Source: Alphaproteobacteria bacterium
GTDB taxonomy: Bacteria > Pseudomonadota > Alphaproteobacteria > UBA6615
Assembly: GCA_009694135.1 (NCBI GenBank)
Contig: SHVS01000016.1
Coordinates: 1 to 44,523 of the forward strand
Direction: 5' to 3'
Length of the DNA: 44,523 bases
In this document: piece by piece, positions 17,297-28,360 of the stretch
Layout of the letters: each line of letters opens with the position of its first letter
Numbering within the stretch: position 1 is the first letter of the stretch
Notes under the pieces: model-generated
What the model was told of the DNA's origin: nothing
Seen by the model: only the letters and a program-made list of their open reading frames with translations
Database searches by the model: none
Position numbers and translations under genes: made by a program

Positions 17297-19210
17297 CTAT
17301 CCCACGCCATGAAAGTGATCATACACCCGCTTCGCCACCGCGTGGCTTATCCCCATTACACGTTCAAGATCCTCGATTCCGGCGCGGGATACGGCTTTCG
17401 CCGAACCAAAATAATGCAACAGCGCCTTTTTCCGGCGCCCCCCGATACCGTGGACCTCGTCCAGGGGGTTGGCGACAATGGCGCGCGAGCGTTTGGCGCG
17501 GTGTCCGCCGATGGCGAAGCGGTGGGCCTCGTCGCGCAGGCGCTGGAGAAAATACATGAGCGGGTTGCGCGCATCGAGTGTAAATGGGGCGCGGTCGGGT
17601 TGGAAAAATCTTTCGCGCCCGGCGTCGCGGTCGGGGCCCTTCGCGATCGCGACCAAGGCCACGTCCTTTACGCCGAGGGCGTCAAGCGTTTCGGCGGCGG
17701 CATTGAGCTGGCCCTGGCCGCCGTCGATCAGCACCAGATCGGGCCACTGCCCCAAAATGCGTTCCGGGTCTTCCTTGAGCGCGCGGGCGAAGCGCCGGTT
17801 AAAGACCTGGCGCATCATGGCGTAGTCGTCGCCGGGAGAAATGGCTTCTTCGGCGCGGATGGTGAAGCGCCGATAGGAGGATTTTTCGAACCCCTCCGGC
17901 CCGGCGACGATCATTGCGCCGACCGCGCCAGTGCCGGAGATGTGACTGTTGTCATACACCTCGATTCTACGCGGCGACGCTTGCAGCGAAAAGACGGTCG
18001 CCACGCGTGAAAGCATGTCCGCATGGGCCGCGCCTTCCGACAGCTTGCGGGCAAGAGCGTCGCGTGCATTGTCGAGCGCGTGTTGCACCAGCTTGCGCTT
18101 GGCCCCGCGCGCGGGAGCTAGCAGCGCAACCGCATGTCCGGCCTTTTGCGTCAGCGCCGCGGCGATCAATGCGGACTCCGCCAGCCTCTCCGACAGCAGC
18201 ACGACCCGGGGCGGCTGCTTATTGTCGTAAAACTGGCCGATGAATGCCGTCAGCACCTCGGCCGTCGAGGAGTCGCGCAAATGACGCGGGAAATAGGCGC
18301 GGTTGCCGTTGTTACGCCCACCGCGGAAGAAGAACACCTGCACGCACACTTGCCCGGCGGCGGCATGCGCCGCGATGATATCGGCTTCGTCGAGCCCGGC
18401 CGCTTCCAGATTGATATCCTGATGCGCCTGCAAGGCGGCCAAGGCGCGGATGCGATCGCGCAGCCGGGCGGCGCGCTCGAATTCCTCGGCGTTGCTGGCG
18501 GCTTCCATCTGCTGCGCCAGACCGGCTGGCACTTGGCTGCTTTTCCCCGACAAGAAGTCGCGCGCCTGGCCGACCAGCGCTGCGTAGCCAGCGGCATCGA
18601 CATGACCGACACAGGGGGCCGAGCAGCGCTTGATCTGATATTTGAGACAAGGCCGCGTGCGATTGGCGAACACCGCGTCCGTGCAAGAGCGCAAAAGGAA
18701 GGCGCGTTCGATTGAGTCGAGCGCGCGGTTGACCGCGCCGGCCGTGGCATAGGGGCCGAAGTATTCGCCGTCCTTGCCGCGCGATCCGCGATATTTGATC
18801 GCGCGCGGCCATTTCTGCGCGGTGGTCAGCAGGATGTACGGAAAGCTCTTGTCGTCGCGCAGCTGGATATTATAGCGCGGCTCGAATTTCTTGATCAGGT
18901 TGGACTCGAGCAGTAGCGCCTCGGCTTCGGTGTGGGTGGTGATCACCTCGAGCGCGGTGGTTTCCGCCACCATGCGCAGCAAGCGGACAGGCAGGCGCGG
19001 AATCTGGATGTAGCTCGTTACACGCTTGCGCAGGTTGCGCGCCTTGCCGACATAGAGCGGCTCGCCGGAGGCAGCGAGCATGCGATAGACGCCGGGCGAG
19101 GACGGCAGCGTCTTGATCGCCGCGGTGAGGGTGGCGATGCCCTCGGCAAGCGGGCGCGCGCGGCGTCGCTTGGCGGACGGTGTGGCGGCGTTCTTGCTCG
19201 TGTTCGCCAT
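17297..19210 (-). CDS. uvrC: Excinuclease ABC subunit C
   Basis: Makes both incisions in nucleotide excision repair. 637 residues from ATG 19210; an upstream extension to 19342 would run inside folB. Domains in order: GIY-YIG nuclease (SSPGVYRM, then LYVGKARNLRKRV, residues about 35-110), Cys-rich segment (CLKYQIKRCSAPCVGH), UVR motif (EEFERAARLRDRIRAL), RNase H-like nuclease (EVYDNSHISGTGAVG, LVLIDGGQGQL) and helix-hairpin-helix pair at the end. It follows folB by 7 bp. uvrB lies 3.3 kb away on the same strand. Confidence 0.97.
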   Translation of the reverse strand: MANTSKNAATPSAKRRRARPLAEGIATLTAAIKTLPSSPGVYRMLAASGEPLYVGKARNLRKRVTSYIQIPRLPVRLLRMVAETTALEVITTHTEAEALLLESNLIKKFEPRYNIQLRDDKSFPYILLTTAQKWPRAIKYRGSRGKDGEYFGPYATAGAVNRALDSIERAFLLRSCTDAVFANRTRPCLKYQIKRCSAPCVGHVDAAGYAALVGQARDFLSGKSSQVPAGLAQQMEAASNAEEFERAARLRDRIRALAALQAHQDINLEAAGLDEADIIAAHAAAGQVCVQVFFFRGGRNNGNRAYFPRHLRDSSTAEVLTAFIGQFYDNKQPPRVVLLSERLAESALIAAALTQKAGHAVALLAPARGAKRKLVQHALDNARDALARKLSEGAAHADMLSRVATVFSLQASPRRIEVYDNSHISGTGAVGAMIVAGPEGFEKSSYRRFTIRAEEAISPGDDYAMMRQVFNRRFARALKEDPERILGQWPDLVLIDGGQGQLNAAAETLDALGVKDVALVAIAKGPDRDAGRERFFQPDRAPFTLDARNPLMYFLQRLRDEAHRFAIGGHRAKRSRAIVANPLDEVHGIGGRRKKALLHYFGSAKAVSRAGIEDLERVMGISHAVAKRVYDHFHGVG

Positions 19211-19217
19211 CGGCGGT

Positions 19218-19631
19218 TCAGCGCGAAGTTTGCGCGCGCTCGATCTCGGCCCCGACGGCGGTGGCGTCGGGCAGCGCGCCTGGTTTCTCGACGCGCACGC
19301 GTACGCGCGCGACGCGAACGTCATCAAGACAGAGCGAAGCAATCCGCTCGGCCATCGTTTCGATCAGATTGATGTGCGCATCGTTGAGCAGCGCGCGTAT
19401 GCTTTCGGCCAGAGCCTGATAATCGAGCACCGCTTCGATGCTGTCGGCGAATTTCCCCGATGGTTTGCGCACCGCAAGGTCGAGCGACAACCTCACCAGC
19501 CGCGGACCCTGCCGCTCATGGGCATGCACGCCAAGCCGCGCCGGCAGCACCAAGTCGCGCACGAACAAATGCCACAGATCGCCTTCGCCGGCCGTTGCGC
19601 GGCCCCAGCCGGTGGATCCCGTGTTGGACAC
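19218..19631 (-). CDS. folB: Dihydroneopterin aldolase
   Basis: Folate pathway: 7,8-dihydroneopterin to 6-hydroxymethyl-dihydropterin. 137 residues from the GTG at 19631, one base after the SDR stop and preceded by a strong GAGGAGGA. Earlier starts would lie inside the SDR gene. Seen: VRDLVLPARLGVHAHERQG, DSIEAVLDYQAL, and NLIETMAERIA with the conserved Glu. The neighbour upstream is a pterin-reductase-like SDR, which fits a pterin module. Confidence 0.93.
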   Translation of the reverse strand: MSNTGSTGWGRATAGEGDLWHLFVRDLVLPARLGVHAHERQGPRLVRLSLDLAVRKPSGKFADSIEAVLDYQALAESIRALLNDAHINLIETMAERIASLCLDDVRVARVRVRVEKPGALPDATAVGAEIERAQTSR

Positions 19632-19632
19632 G

Positions 19633-20397
19633 CTATTCCTCCTCGCCGCCGCGACGTACTTGCGCCCAGCCAAGATGCTGGCCGCCGTCGAGCGCGATCA
19701 TCTGACCGGTAAGCGAGGGCGTCGCCAGGACAAAACGGATGGCGCCGCAGATTTCGTCGGCCGAGGCCGGCCGCGCCAGCGGTGTCGCCGCCGCCTGGGC
19801 GGCAAACGCCTCGGGCGATTGGCGCGCGCTTTTCAAAACCGGTCCGGGGCCGATGCCCATCACGCGGATGCGCGGGGCGAGCGCCAGGGCCAGCGTCTGC
19901 GTCAATGTCCACAACGCCGCTTTGCTCACCGTGTAGCTGACGAAATGCGGCGTCAGGTTCCACACCCTCTGGTCGAGGAGGTTGATCACAACGCCCTCCG
20001 CGCCTGAGGGAAGCTGGCGGGCAAATCCCTGGGTGAGGGCGAATGGCGCCCACAGATTGACCTCCATATGGCGCGTCCAGCCCGCGCGGGTGACATCGGG
20101 CGCTTCGTCGCGCTCGAACACCGCGGCATTATTGACCAGCAGTCCGATCGGACCGAGTGCTGCCCGCGCCTGGTCGAGCAACCGGTCGGGAACGGCGGGA
20201 TCGGCCAAATCAGCAGCGAGCGCGATCGCCTTGCCGCCCGTGCGCGCGATCTCCGTCACCAAAGAGTCAGCTTCCGGATTGGAGGCGTGATGGTGGACGG
20301 CGACCGACCAGCCGTCGCCGGCCAGGTCGAGCGCGATGGCGCGGCCGATCCGGCGCGCGGCTCCGGTGATCAGGGCTACGCGGGGCAGGGTGCTCAT
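19633..20397 (-). CDS. SDR oxidoreductase, pteridine reductase (FolM/PTR1)-like
   Basis: 254 residues from ATG 20397. The Rossmann motif TGAARRIGRAIA is at 11-22, with NNAAVFERDE at 89-98. In place of the usual SDR serine there is Asp142 (INLLDQRV), 13 residues before Tyr155 and 17 before Lys159 (YTVSK). That Asp-Tyr-Lys spacing is the one known in PTR1 of Leishmania, which reduces pterins. Together with the overlapping folB start it suggests a dihydropterin reductase of FolM type. The substrate is inferred, not shown. Confidence 0.85.
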   Translation of the reverse strand: MSTLPRVALITGAARRIGRAIALDLAGDGWSVAVHHHASNPEADSLVTEIARTGGKAIALAADLADPAVPDRLLDQARAALGPIGLLVNNAAVFERDEAPDVTRAGWTRHMEVNLWAPFALTQGFARQLPSGAEGVVINLLDQRVWNLTPHFVSYTVSKAALWTLTQTLALALAPRIRVMGIGPGPVLKSARQSPEAFAAQAAATPLARPASADEICGAIRFVLATPSLTGQMIALDGGQHLGWAQVRRGGEEE

Positions 20398-20491
20398 GCG
20401 GGCAATGTGTGTCGTCGCGGCCGATGGAGCAAGCCGCACGCTCCTGTGCGTCGAGCGTGACAAGCGTGGCCGCTACAGGTTGAGTGCTGGA

Positions 20492-22177
20492 ATGACCGAA
20501 TCGGGGCCGCTTCTCAACGCCATCCTGTTTCTTTTGGCCGCCGTCGTGGCCGTGCCCTTGGTGCAGAGGCTCAAGGTAAGCCCGGTGCTCGGCTATCTGC
20601 TGGCTGGCCTTGCCGTCGGCCCGCACGCCGCCGGACTGATTGCCGATAGCGATTCGGTGCATGCCCTGGGCGATTTCGGCGTCGTGTTCCTGCTGTTTGC
20701 CATCGGCCTCGAGCTATCGCTTGAACGGCTCAAGGTCATGCGCCGGCTGGTCTTTGGACTCGGCCTCGCGCAGATGGTGTTGGCCGCCGTACCGATCGGC
20801 GCGATCGCCTATGGGGCCGGGCTGGACCTGCGCGCCGCGCTGGTCGTCGGCGTTGCGCTCGCCATGTCGTCCACTGCCATCGTGGTGCAGCTTCTATCGG
20901 AGCGGAACGAGGTTGCCGGCCAGGCTGGCCGTGCCGCCGTGGCCGTTTTGCTGCTGCAGGATTTGTTCGTCGTGCCGATGCTGGTTCTGATTCCGCTGCT
21001 TGGCAATAACGACGCGACCTTGCTCGATGCTTTGGCGCTATCGACCGCCAAGGCGGTTGCGGCGTTGTCCGCCATCGTGGCCTTCGCGCCGATGGTGCTG
21101 CGGCCGGTATTGCGCTTCGTCGCCCGGGAGCGAAACGCCGAGTTGTTCGCGGCCGTGACGCTGCTCGCGGTCCTGGGAACGGCCTGGCTGACCGGCGCTG
21201 CCGGGTTGTCGCTGCCTCTCGGAGCTTTCCTCGCCGGGTTGATCCTGGCCGACACCGAGTTTCGGCATCAGGTCGCGGCCGAGATCCAGTCCTTCCGCGG
21301 CTTGCTGCTCGGCCTGTTTTTCATAACCGTCGGCATGACCGTCGATCTGGGAGTTCTGGCGCAACATGCCCCGCAGGTCATCGTGGGAGTGGTCGGGTTG
21401 TTGCTGCTCAAAAGCCTGACCTTGGCCGGCGCCGGCTGGCTGGCCGGTTTTCGCGCCGGAACCGCGGCGCGCGTCGGGCTGCTGCTCAGCGAGGGCGGGG
21501 AGTTCGCCTTCGTGCTCACGGCGCTGGCTTCGGCGGCCGGCGTGCTGCCGCGCGAGGCGGCGCAATTCCTTGCCGTCGTCGTCGCGCTGTCGATGGTGCT
21601 GACGCCGGGGCTTGCCTATCTCGGTCGGTTGGTCGAACGCCGCGCCGATAGCTCCAACGCCGATCCGGTCAAACTGGCGGCCGAGACGCGCGATCTGGCC
21701 GGCCATGTGCTGATCCTAGGCTTTGGCCGCGTCGGCCGCGCGGTAGCGGGCATGCTGGAGCGAGCCGGAGTTCCCAATATGGCGCTCGATCACGACCACG
21801 CGTCGGTGCAGCGCGCGCATGCGATAGGCCGGCCGGTGTATTTTGGTTCGGCCGACCGGCCGGAGCTGCTGCGCGCCTGCCGGCTCGACACGGCGCGCGG
21901 CGTGGTGGTGACGCTCGACCATGCCGGCATGTCCGAACGCGCGGTCCAACTCATACGCGGAATGACGCCGGGGCTGCCGGTGATCGCGCGCGGCCGCGAC
22001 CACGGCCATGCGGCGTTGCTCAAGAGTCTTGGCGCGACCGACGTGGTGATCGAATTGGCCGAGGCAAGCCTCGCGCTCGGCGGCAAAGCGCTGGCGCTGG
22101 TGGGCGAACCGGCCGAGGCGATCGATGCCGCGGTCAAGGCGGCGCGTGGTTCGGGCGATGCGCTTACCGCCCGATAA
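20492..22177 (+). CDS. CPA2 cation:proton antiporter with TrkA-N domain (KefB/KefC-like)
   Basis: 561 residues from ATG 20492; the frame runs 52 codons further upstream but overlaps the opposite SDR start and is not family-like. The N-terminal 390 residues are about 12 membrane helices of a Na+/H+ exchanger (VSPVLGYLLAGLAVGP, LLFAIGLELS, LLSEGGEFAFVL). The cytosolic part from about 410 is a TrkA-N/RCK domain with HVLILGFGRVGRAVAGML. Potassium efflux or pH homeostasis is likely. The TrkA-C domain is absent. Its 3' end overlaps the 3' end of the opposite gene by 14 bp. Confidence 0.92.
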   Translation: MTESGPLLNAILFLLAAVVAVPLVQRLKVSPVLGYLLAGLAVGPHAAGLIADSDSVHALGDFGVVFLLFAIGLELSLERLKVMRRLVFGLGLAQMVLAAVPIGAIAYGAGLDLRAALVVGVALAMSSTAIVVQLLSERNEVAGQAGRAAVAVLLLQDLFVVPMLVLIPLLGNNDATLLDALALSTAKAVAALSAIVAFAPMVLRPVLRFVARERNAELFAAVTLLAVLGTAWLTGAAGLSLPLGAFLAGLILADTEFRHQVAAEIQSFRGLLLGLFFITVGMTVDLGVLAQHAPQVIVGVVGLLLLKSLTLAGAGWLAGFRAGTAARVGLLLSEGGEFAFVLTALASAAGVLPREAAQFLAVVVALSMVLTPGLAYLGRLVERRADSSNADPVKLAAETRDLAGHVLILGFGRVGRAVAGMLERAGVPNMALDHDHASVQRAHAIGRPVYFGSADRPELLRACRLDTARGVVVTLDHAGMSERAVQLIRGMTPGLPVIARGRDHGHAALLKSLGATDVVIELAEASLALGGKALALVGEPAEAIDAAVKAARGSGDALTAR

Positions 22178-22442
22178 AATACTCGGTGACCAGCCAGCCG
22201 CCAAGCAGGATGAAACCCGCTCCCGCGATCGGCTTCAACGGCACCATCGTCAGATATTGACCCGCAGCGGCGCCGAGCCCGACCGCGATCGCCGATGACA
22301 AGACCAGGGCGCCGGCGGCCGCGATGAACACCGAAAGCGGTTGATTCGCGCGGTCGGTCGCGAACAACAGGGTCGCCAGCTGGGTCTTGTCGCCCAGCTC
22401 GGCCAGAAATACGACGACGAAGATCGACCACAGTTTCAACAT
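22164..22442 (-). CDS. TMEM165/GDT1 family transporter, single-repeat form
   Basis: 92 residues with three hydrophobic segments. It carries one copy of the family motif E-x-GD-K-T (ELGDKTQLATL, 15-25). Full-length GDT1 proteins have two such repeats, so this half-size form would need to act as a dimer. Family members move Mn2+ or Ca2+ in exchange for protons. A manganese-exporter role is an inference. No manganese riboswitch was recognised in the 99 bp upstream. Confidence 0.88.
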   Translation of the reverse strand: MLKLWSIFVVVFLAELGDKTQLATLLFATDRANQPLSVFIAAAGALVLSSAIAVGLGAAAGQYLTMVPLKPIAGAGFILLGGWLVTEYFIGR

Positions 22443-22541
22443 TTTTCGGCGCAGCCCTCCTCAGGCACGGGATTCGAGCGCTCACGCCGGGCCTGGTGCG
22501 GCAAGCGCGCTCGTGTCCTATCAAGGCGGAGTTGAGGGAGT

Positions 22542-24674
22542 CTAGTGCCGTCGGCGTGGTTTACCGGCGGGACGGGCAGGGGCCGCGACCAGCTGGCGGG
22601 CGCGGTCGAGCTTGCGTGCGGCCGAGGCTTCCGGCGCGAGGCCGAGGTCTTGCGCCTCCAGCCGGCGCAGTTCATCGCGCAGCCGCGCCGCTTCCTCGAA
22701 TTCGAGATTGGCGGCCGCTTCACGCATGCGCTTTTCAAGTTCGGCAAGGTAGGTGGCGAGATCGCGTCCGACCAGATGCGGCGTCGCATCATCGCCGGTC
22801 GGAACCGTGACATGGTCGCGTTCGAATACGCTGCCAAGCACGTCGCCGATGTTCTTTTTTATGCTTTCCGGCGTGATGCCATGCAGCGCGTTATAGGCCT
22901 GCTGTTTCTCGCGCCGGCGCTGCGTTTCTTCCAGCGCCGCCTTCAGGCTCTTGGTCATCACATCGGCGTAAAGGATCACGCGCCCGTCCACGTTACGGGC
23001 GGCGCGGCCGATCGTCTGCACCAGCGAGGTGCGCGAGCGCAAATAGCCCTCCTTATCGGCGTCGAGGATGGCGACCAGCGCGCATTCCGGGATGTCGAGC
23101 CCTTCGCGCAGCAAATTGATACCGATCAGGATATCGAAGGCGCCGAGCCGCAGGTCGCGCAGGATTTCGATGCGCTCCAGCGTCTCGACATCGGAATGCA
23201 TGTAGCGGACCTTGAGGCCCTGCTCGTGCATGTACTCCGACAGGTCTTCGGCCATGCGCTTGGTCAGCGTCGTGACCAGCACGCGATAGCCGCGGCGGAT
23301 GGTGTCGCGGCATTCGGCCATCAGGTCATCGACCTGCTTGGCGGTCGGGCGCACGATCGTCACCGGATCGATCAGCCCGGTCGGGCGCACCACCTGCTCG
23401 ACGATCACGCCGCCGGTCTTGGCCAACTCCCAATCTTGCGGCGTCGCCGAGACGAAGATCGTCTGCGGCCGGAGCGCCTCCCATTCCTCGAACTTCAGCG
23501 GCCGGTTGTCGACGCAGGACGGCAGGCGGAAGCCGAACTCGGCCAGCGTCGATTTACGTGCAAAATCGCCGCGCGACATGCCGCCGATTTGCGACACGGT
23601 GATGTGGCTTTCGTCCACGACCAGGATCGCGTCCTTGGGTAGATACTCGAACAGCGTCGGCGGTGCCTGGCCCGGTGCGCGGCCGGTCAGGTGGCGGGAA
23701 TAATTCTCGATCCCGGCACAGGAGCCGGTAGCGAGGATCATCTCGAGGTCAAGATCGGTGCGCTGCTCGAGGCGCTGCGCCTCCAGCAATTTGCCCTGGG
23801 CGCGGAACTCGGCCAAGCGCGCGACCAGCTCGGCCTTGATCGTCTTGACGGCTTGGTTGAGCGTCGGCTTGGGCGTGACATAGTGGCTGTTGGCGTAGAT
23901 ACGCACGCTGTCGAGCGTAGCGACGCGCTCGCCGGTCAGCGGGTCGAATTCGCAGATCGCCTCGATCTCGTCGCCGAACAGCGAAATGCGCCAGGCGCGA
24001 TCTTCCAGATGCGCCGGCCAGAGTTCGACCGTGTCGCCGCGACTGCGGACGGTGCCGCGGTGGAAATCGGTGTCATTGCGCCGGTAGTGAATCTCGATCA
24101 AATCGTGCAGCAGCATGGCGCGGTCGATCGCATCGCCCTTGGCCAGATTGAGCGCCATGCGGTCATAGGATTCGGCGTCGCCGATGCCGTAAATGCACGA
24201 CACCGAGGCGACGATGATCACATCGCGCCGCTCGAGCAGCGACCGCGTCGCCGAATGGCGCATGCGGTCGATCTGCTCGTTGATCGAGGATTCCTTCTCG
24301 ATATAGGTGTCGGTGCGCGGGACATAGGCTTCCGGCATGTAGTAGTCGTAATAGGAGACGAAATACTCGACCGCGTTCTGCGGGAAGAAGCTTTTCATCT
24401 CCGAATAAAGCTGCGCCGCCAGCGTCTTGTTGGGGGCGAGGATCAGCGCCGGCCGCTGCAAGTTTTTGATCACATGCGCGATGGTGAAGGTCTTGCCCGA
24501 GCCGGTGACGCCGAGCAGCACCTGGTCCTGATCGCCGCGCTGTAAATCGGTCGTAAGGGCGGCAATGGCTTGCGGCTGGTCGCCCGCCGGCTGAAAGGGC
24601 GAGGTGAGGGCGAACCCGGCCGGTGCGGTGGACGCGGAGCCGTAACCGGCGGGTGAAGCGGAGGGGGCGTTCAT
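22542..24674 (-). CDS. uvrB: Excinuclease ABC subunit B
   Basis: Damage-verifying helicase of nucleotide excision repair. 710 residues from ATG 24674; a longer frame to 24851 crosses the opposite gene. Seen: Walker A VTGSGKT (56-62), the beta-hairpin [12 protein letters not shown] that probes the lesion, Walker B region VVDESH, helicase motif VI region QTIGRAARN, and the C-terminal UVR motif ([16 protein letters not shown]) that contacts UvrC. The first 20 residues form a Ser/Ala/Gly-rich extension. Divergent from the aspartate aminotransferase gene. Confidence 0.98.
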   Translation of the reverse strand: MNAPSASPAGYGSASTAPAGFALTSPFQPAGDQPQAIAALTTDLQRGDQDQVLLGVTGSGKTFTIAHVIKNLQRPALILAPNKTLAAQLYSEMKSFFPQNAVEYFVSYYDYYMPEAYVPRTDTYIEKESSINEQIDRMRHSATRSLLERRDVIIVASVSCIYGIGDAESYDRMALNLAKGDAIDRAMLLHDLIEIHYRRNDTDFHRGTVRSRGDTVELWPAHLEDRAWRISLFGDEIEAICEFDPLTGERVATLDSVRIYANSHYVTPKPTLNQAVKTIKAELVARLAEFRAQGKLLEAQRLEQRTDLDLEMILATGSCAGIENYSRHLTGRAPGQAPPTLFEYLPKDAILVVDESHITVSQIGGMSRGDFARKSTLAEFGFRLPSCVDNRPLKFEEWEALRPQTIFVSATPQDWELAKTGGVIVEQVVRPTGLIDPVTIVRPTAKQVDDLMAECRDTIRRGYRVLVTTLTKRMAEDLSEYMHEQGLKVRYMHSDVETLERIEILRDLRLGAFDILIGINLLREGLDIPECALVAILDADKEGYLRSRTSLVQTIGRAARNVDGRVILYADVMTKSLKAALEETQRRREKQQAYNALHGITPESIKKNIGDVLGSVFERDHVTVPTGDDATPHLVGRDLATYLAELEKRMREAAANLEFEEAARLRDELRRLEAQDLGLAPEASAARKLDRARQLVAAPARPAGKPRRRH

Positions 24675-24780
24675 GGCTAGGCTCGTAGCATATCGGGCGA
24701 TGTTCGGCGACAGGTTGCAGCACGGGCGCGGGTGGGCGTAACGTCGCCCGCCTCGATTATCCCATAGGCCAAAGCCATAG

Positions 24781-25992
<1,212 letters not shown>

Positions 25993-26101
25993 ATCAGCCT
26001 TCTCCCCTAGACACGCACGCCGCCAAGGTGTGAGCTAGTCGCAGGCCTGAACGTGCGGGCCGCACCGGCTCGCGCCTTGGGTCCTCGTGATGGAGGGCAC
26101 C

Positions 26102-28135
26102 ATGGGAGAGGCGAAACCCGGCCCGCGTGTGGCCGCGCTTGTCGGCCCCTATCTCAGCGGCAAGACATCTTTGCTGGAGGCGCTGCTGTTCGCCGCCGGC
26201 GCGCTGCCGCGCAAGGGCACGGCGAAGGAGCGCAACACGGTCGGCGACGCCAGCGCCGAGGCGCGCGACCGGCAAATGAGCGTCGAGTTGTCGCTCGCCT
26301 CTTGCCGCTATCTTGACGAAGACCGGACGCTGATCGACTGCCCCGGCTCGATCGAGTTCGCGCAAGAGGCGCACAACGCGCTGCTGGTCGCCGATGCGGC
26401 GGTCGTGGTGTGCGAGCCGGCGCCGGAAAAGGCGCAGGCGCTCGTGCCGCTGCTGCGCTTTCTCGACGAGCACGAAATCCCGCATGTGATCTTCGTCAGC
26501 AAGACCGACGCGCATGCGCCCGACCTGCCGGCGCTGATGGAGGCGCTGCAAGGCGCATCCGAGCGGCCGCTGGTCGTGGGCCAGGTTCCGCTCCGCGACG
26601 GTGATAAACTCACCGGCTTCGTCGATCTGATCAGCGAGCGCGCATATCGATACAAGCCGGGCGGTCCATCCGCCCTGATGCAGCTTCCGGATGCCGCGAA
26701 GGATGACGAAAAATCCGCGCGCCAAACGCTGTTGGAGAAACTCGCCGACTTCGACGATGCACTGCTGGAGCAGTTGCTCCTTGACGCGGTGCCCGAGCCG
26801 CGCGCGATCTTCCAGCATTACGCGCGTGAGCTGGCCGAGGACCGGATCGTGCCGGTCATGCTTGGCTCAGCCGAGCAGCAGCGCGGCATCGTGCGGCTGT
26901 GGAAGACCCTGCGCCACGATCTGCCCGGCGTCGCGCACACCGCTGCGCTTCGCGGCTTTGCCGATAGCGGCGATGCGGTCTTGCAGGTGTTCAAGATGAT
27001 GTACATCCCGCATACCGGCAAGCTCTCGCTCGCGCGCGTATGGTCGGGCGAGGTCGCGGATAATTTTGCCATCGATGGCGCGCGCTTCGGCGGCCTCATG
27101 CGGCTGTTCGGCGCCAAACATGACAAGGTTACGCGCGCGCGCCGCGGGGATATCGTCGCGCTTGGCCGGCTCGAGGGCGTGAAGACCGGCGATGTGCTGA
27201 CCAAATCGGGCAGGGGCGAGGCGGGCGAGCCTTGGCCCGCGCCGCTGCCGCCGGTCTATGCCGCCGCCATCCAGCCCGACAAGCGCGAGGACGAGGTGAA
27301 GATGACCGCCTCGCTGGCGCGGTTGATAGAGGAGGACCCATCCTACAGGTTCAAGCACTCGCCCGACACTGGCGAGTTGCAGCTCTGGGGCCAGGGCGAA
27401 ATCCATTTGATGGTGGCGTTGCAGCGTCTGCACAGCCGCTACAACGTGTCGGTCAAGCGTTCCAAACCGCAGGTCGCGTATAAGGAGACGATCACCAAAT
27501 CGGTGCAGCAGCACGCGCGCCATAAGAAGCAGAGCGGCGGGCACGGGCAATTCGCCGACGTGCATCTCTCGATCAAGCCGCTCGCACGCGGCTTGGGCTT
27601 CGTGTTCACCGAGTCGGTGGTCGGCGGGGCGGTGCCGCGCAACCTGATCCCGTCGGTCGAGACCGGTGTGCGCGAGTATCTCGCGCGCGGGCCGCTCGGC
27701 TTCCCGGTGGTCGATATCGCCGTCGATCTATTCGACGGGCAGTATCACGCCGTCGATAGCTCCGACATGGCCTTTCGCACCGCCGCGCAACTGGGGATGC
27801 GCGAGGGCATGCCGAAATGCGCGCCGGTCTTATTGGAGCCGGTCTATAAGGTGTCGATCGACACGCCGAACGATTACACCGGCAAGCTGACCAATCTGGT
27901 CATCGGACGGCGCGGCCAGATCCTCGGCTTCGAGGCCAAGGACGGCTGGCGCGGCTGGGACACGCTCCAGGCGTATCTACCCGAGGCCGAGATGCACGAT
28001 CTGATCGTCGAGCTTCGCTCGCTGTCGCAAGGCACCGCGAGCTTCCGCTTCGCCTTCGACCATCTGGCCGAACTTTCCGGCCGCATCGCCGACCAGGTCA
28101 TCACCCACCGGGCGCAGAATGCGCATGCTGCGTGA
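26102..28135 (+). CDS. Elongation factor G-like GTPase (EF-G paralogue)
   Basis: 677 residues from ATG 26102, which has GGAGG six bases before it; the frame opens at 26087. All EF-G domains are present. G1 is GPYLSGKT (15-22) and G3 is DCPG (79-82). The base-reading G4 motif is SKTD (133-136) instead of NKxD. The C-terminal half has domain IV (KKQSGGHGQFADV) and domain V (TGKLTNLVIGRRGQI). It is not the main fusA, which lies in the str operon. Members are thought to act in translation or ribosome recycling, but the role is not settled. Confidence 0.9.
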   Translation: MGEAKPGPRVAALVGPYLSGKTSLLEALLFAAGALPRKGTAKERNTVGDASAEARDRQMSVELSLASCRYLDEDRTLIDCPGSIEFAQEAHNALLVADAAVVVCEPAPEKAQALVPLLRFLDEHEIPHVIFVSKTDAHAPDLPALMEALQGASERPLVVGQVPLRDGDKLTGFVDLISERAYRYKPGGPSALMQLPDAAKDDEKSARQTLLEKLADFDDALLEQLLLDAVPEPRAIFQHYARELAEDRIVPVMLGSAEQQRGIVRLWKTLRHDLPGVAHTAALRGFADSGDAVLQVFKMMYIPHTGKLSLARVWSGEVADNFAIDGARFGGLMRLFGAKHDKVTRARRGDIVALGRLEGVKTGDVLTKSGRGEAGEPWPAPLPPVYAAAIQPDKREDEVKMTASLARLIEEDPSYRFKHSPDTGELQLWGQGEIHLMVALQRLHSRYNVSVKRSKPQVAYKETITKSVQQHARHKKQSGGHGQFADVHLSIKPLARGLGFVFTESVVGGAVPRNLIPSVETGVREYLARGPLGFPVVDIAVDLFDGQYHAVDSSDMAFRTAAQLGMREGMPKCAPVLLEPVYKVSIDTPNDYTGKLTNLVIGRRGQILGFEAKDGWRGWDTLQAYLPEAEMHDLIVELRSLSQGTASFRFAFDHLAELSGRIADQVITHRAQNAHAA

Positions 28136-28360
28136 GGGGGATGTTCAATGACGCCAAATTTTACCATTCCAGATCGCCCAAGGTCGGGGGCAAGTTCATC
28201 TCGGCTTGACGCCCAGGATCGCTTCAGCGCAAGCCGACTTTAGCCGACTGGAGTTTTCGGCGGGGACGGAAAGGTCTACGTAGCTATATTAAGCAGCGAG
28301 GTTAGCACGCGGAATACAACTTAATTCTGTTGCCAACCCTTCCGAGTAAGTGGAACCAGC
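28136..28360. other. Non-coding left edge of the AT-richer island
   Basis: No supported gene. From here the base composition is visibly less GC-rich than in the EF-G-like gene. No repeat matching the far side of the island (about 29900) was found by eye. Confidence 0.4.

Noticed and set aside
19211-19342. Longer N-terminus for UvrC from 19342
   Set aside because: The extra 44 codons lie inside folB and do not look like UvrC; ATG 19210 gives the family start.
22443-22541. Manganese (yybP-ykoY) riboswitch before the GDT1 gene
   Set aside because: Sought because such riboswitches often control this family, but the conserved GGGGAGUAG core is not present.
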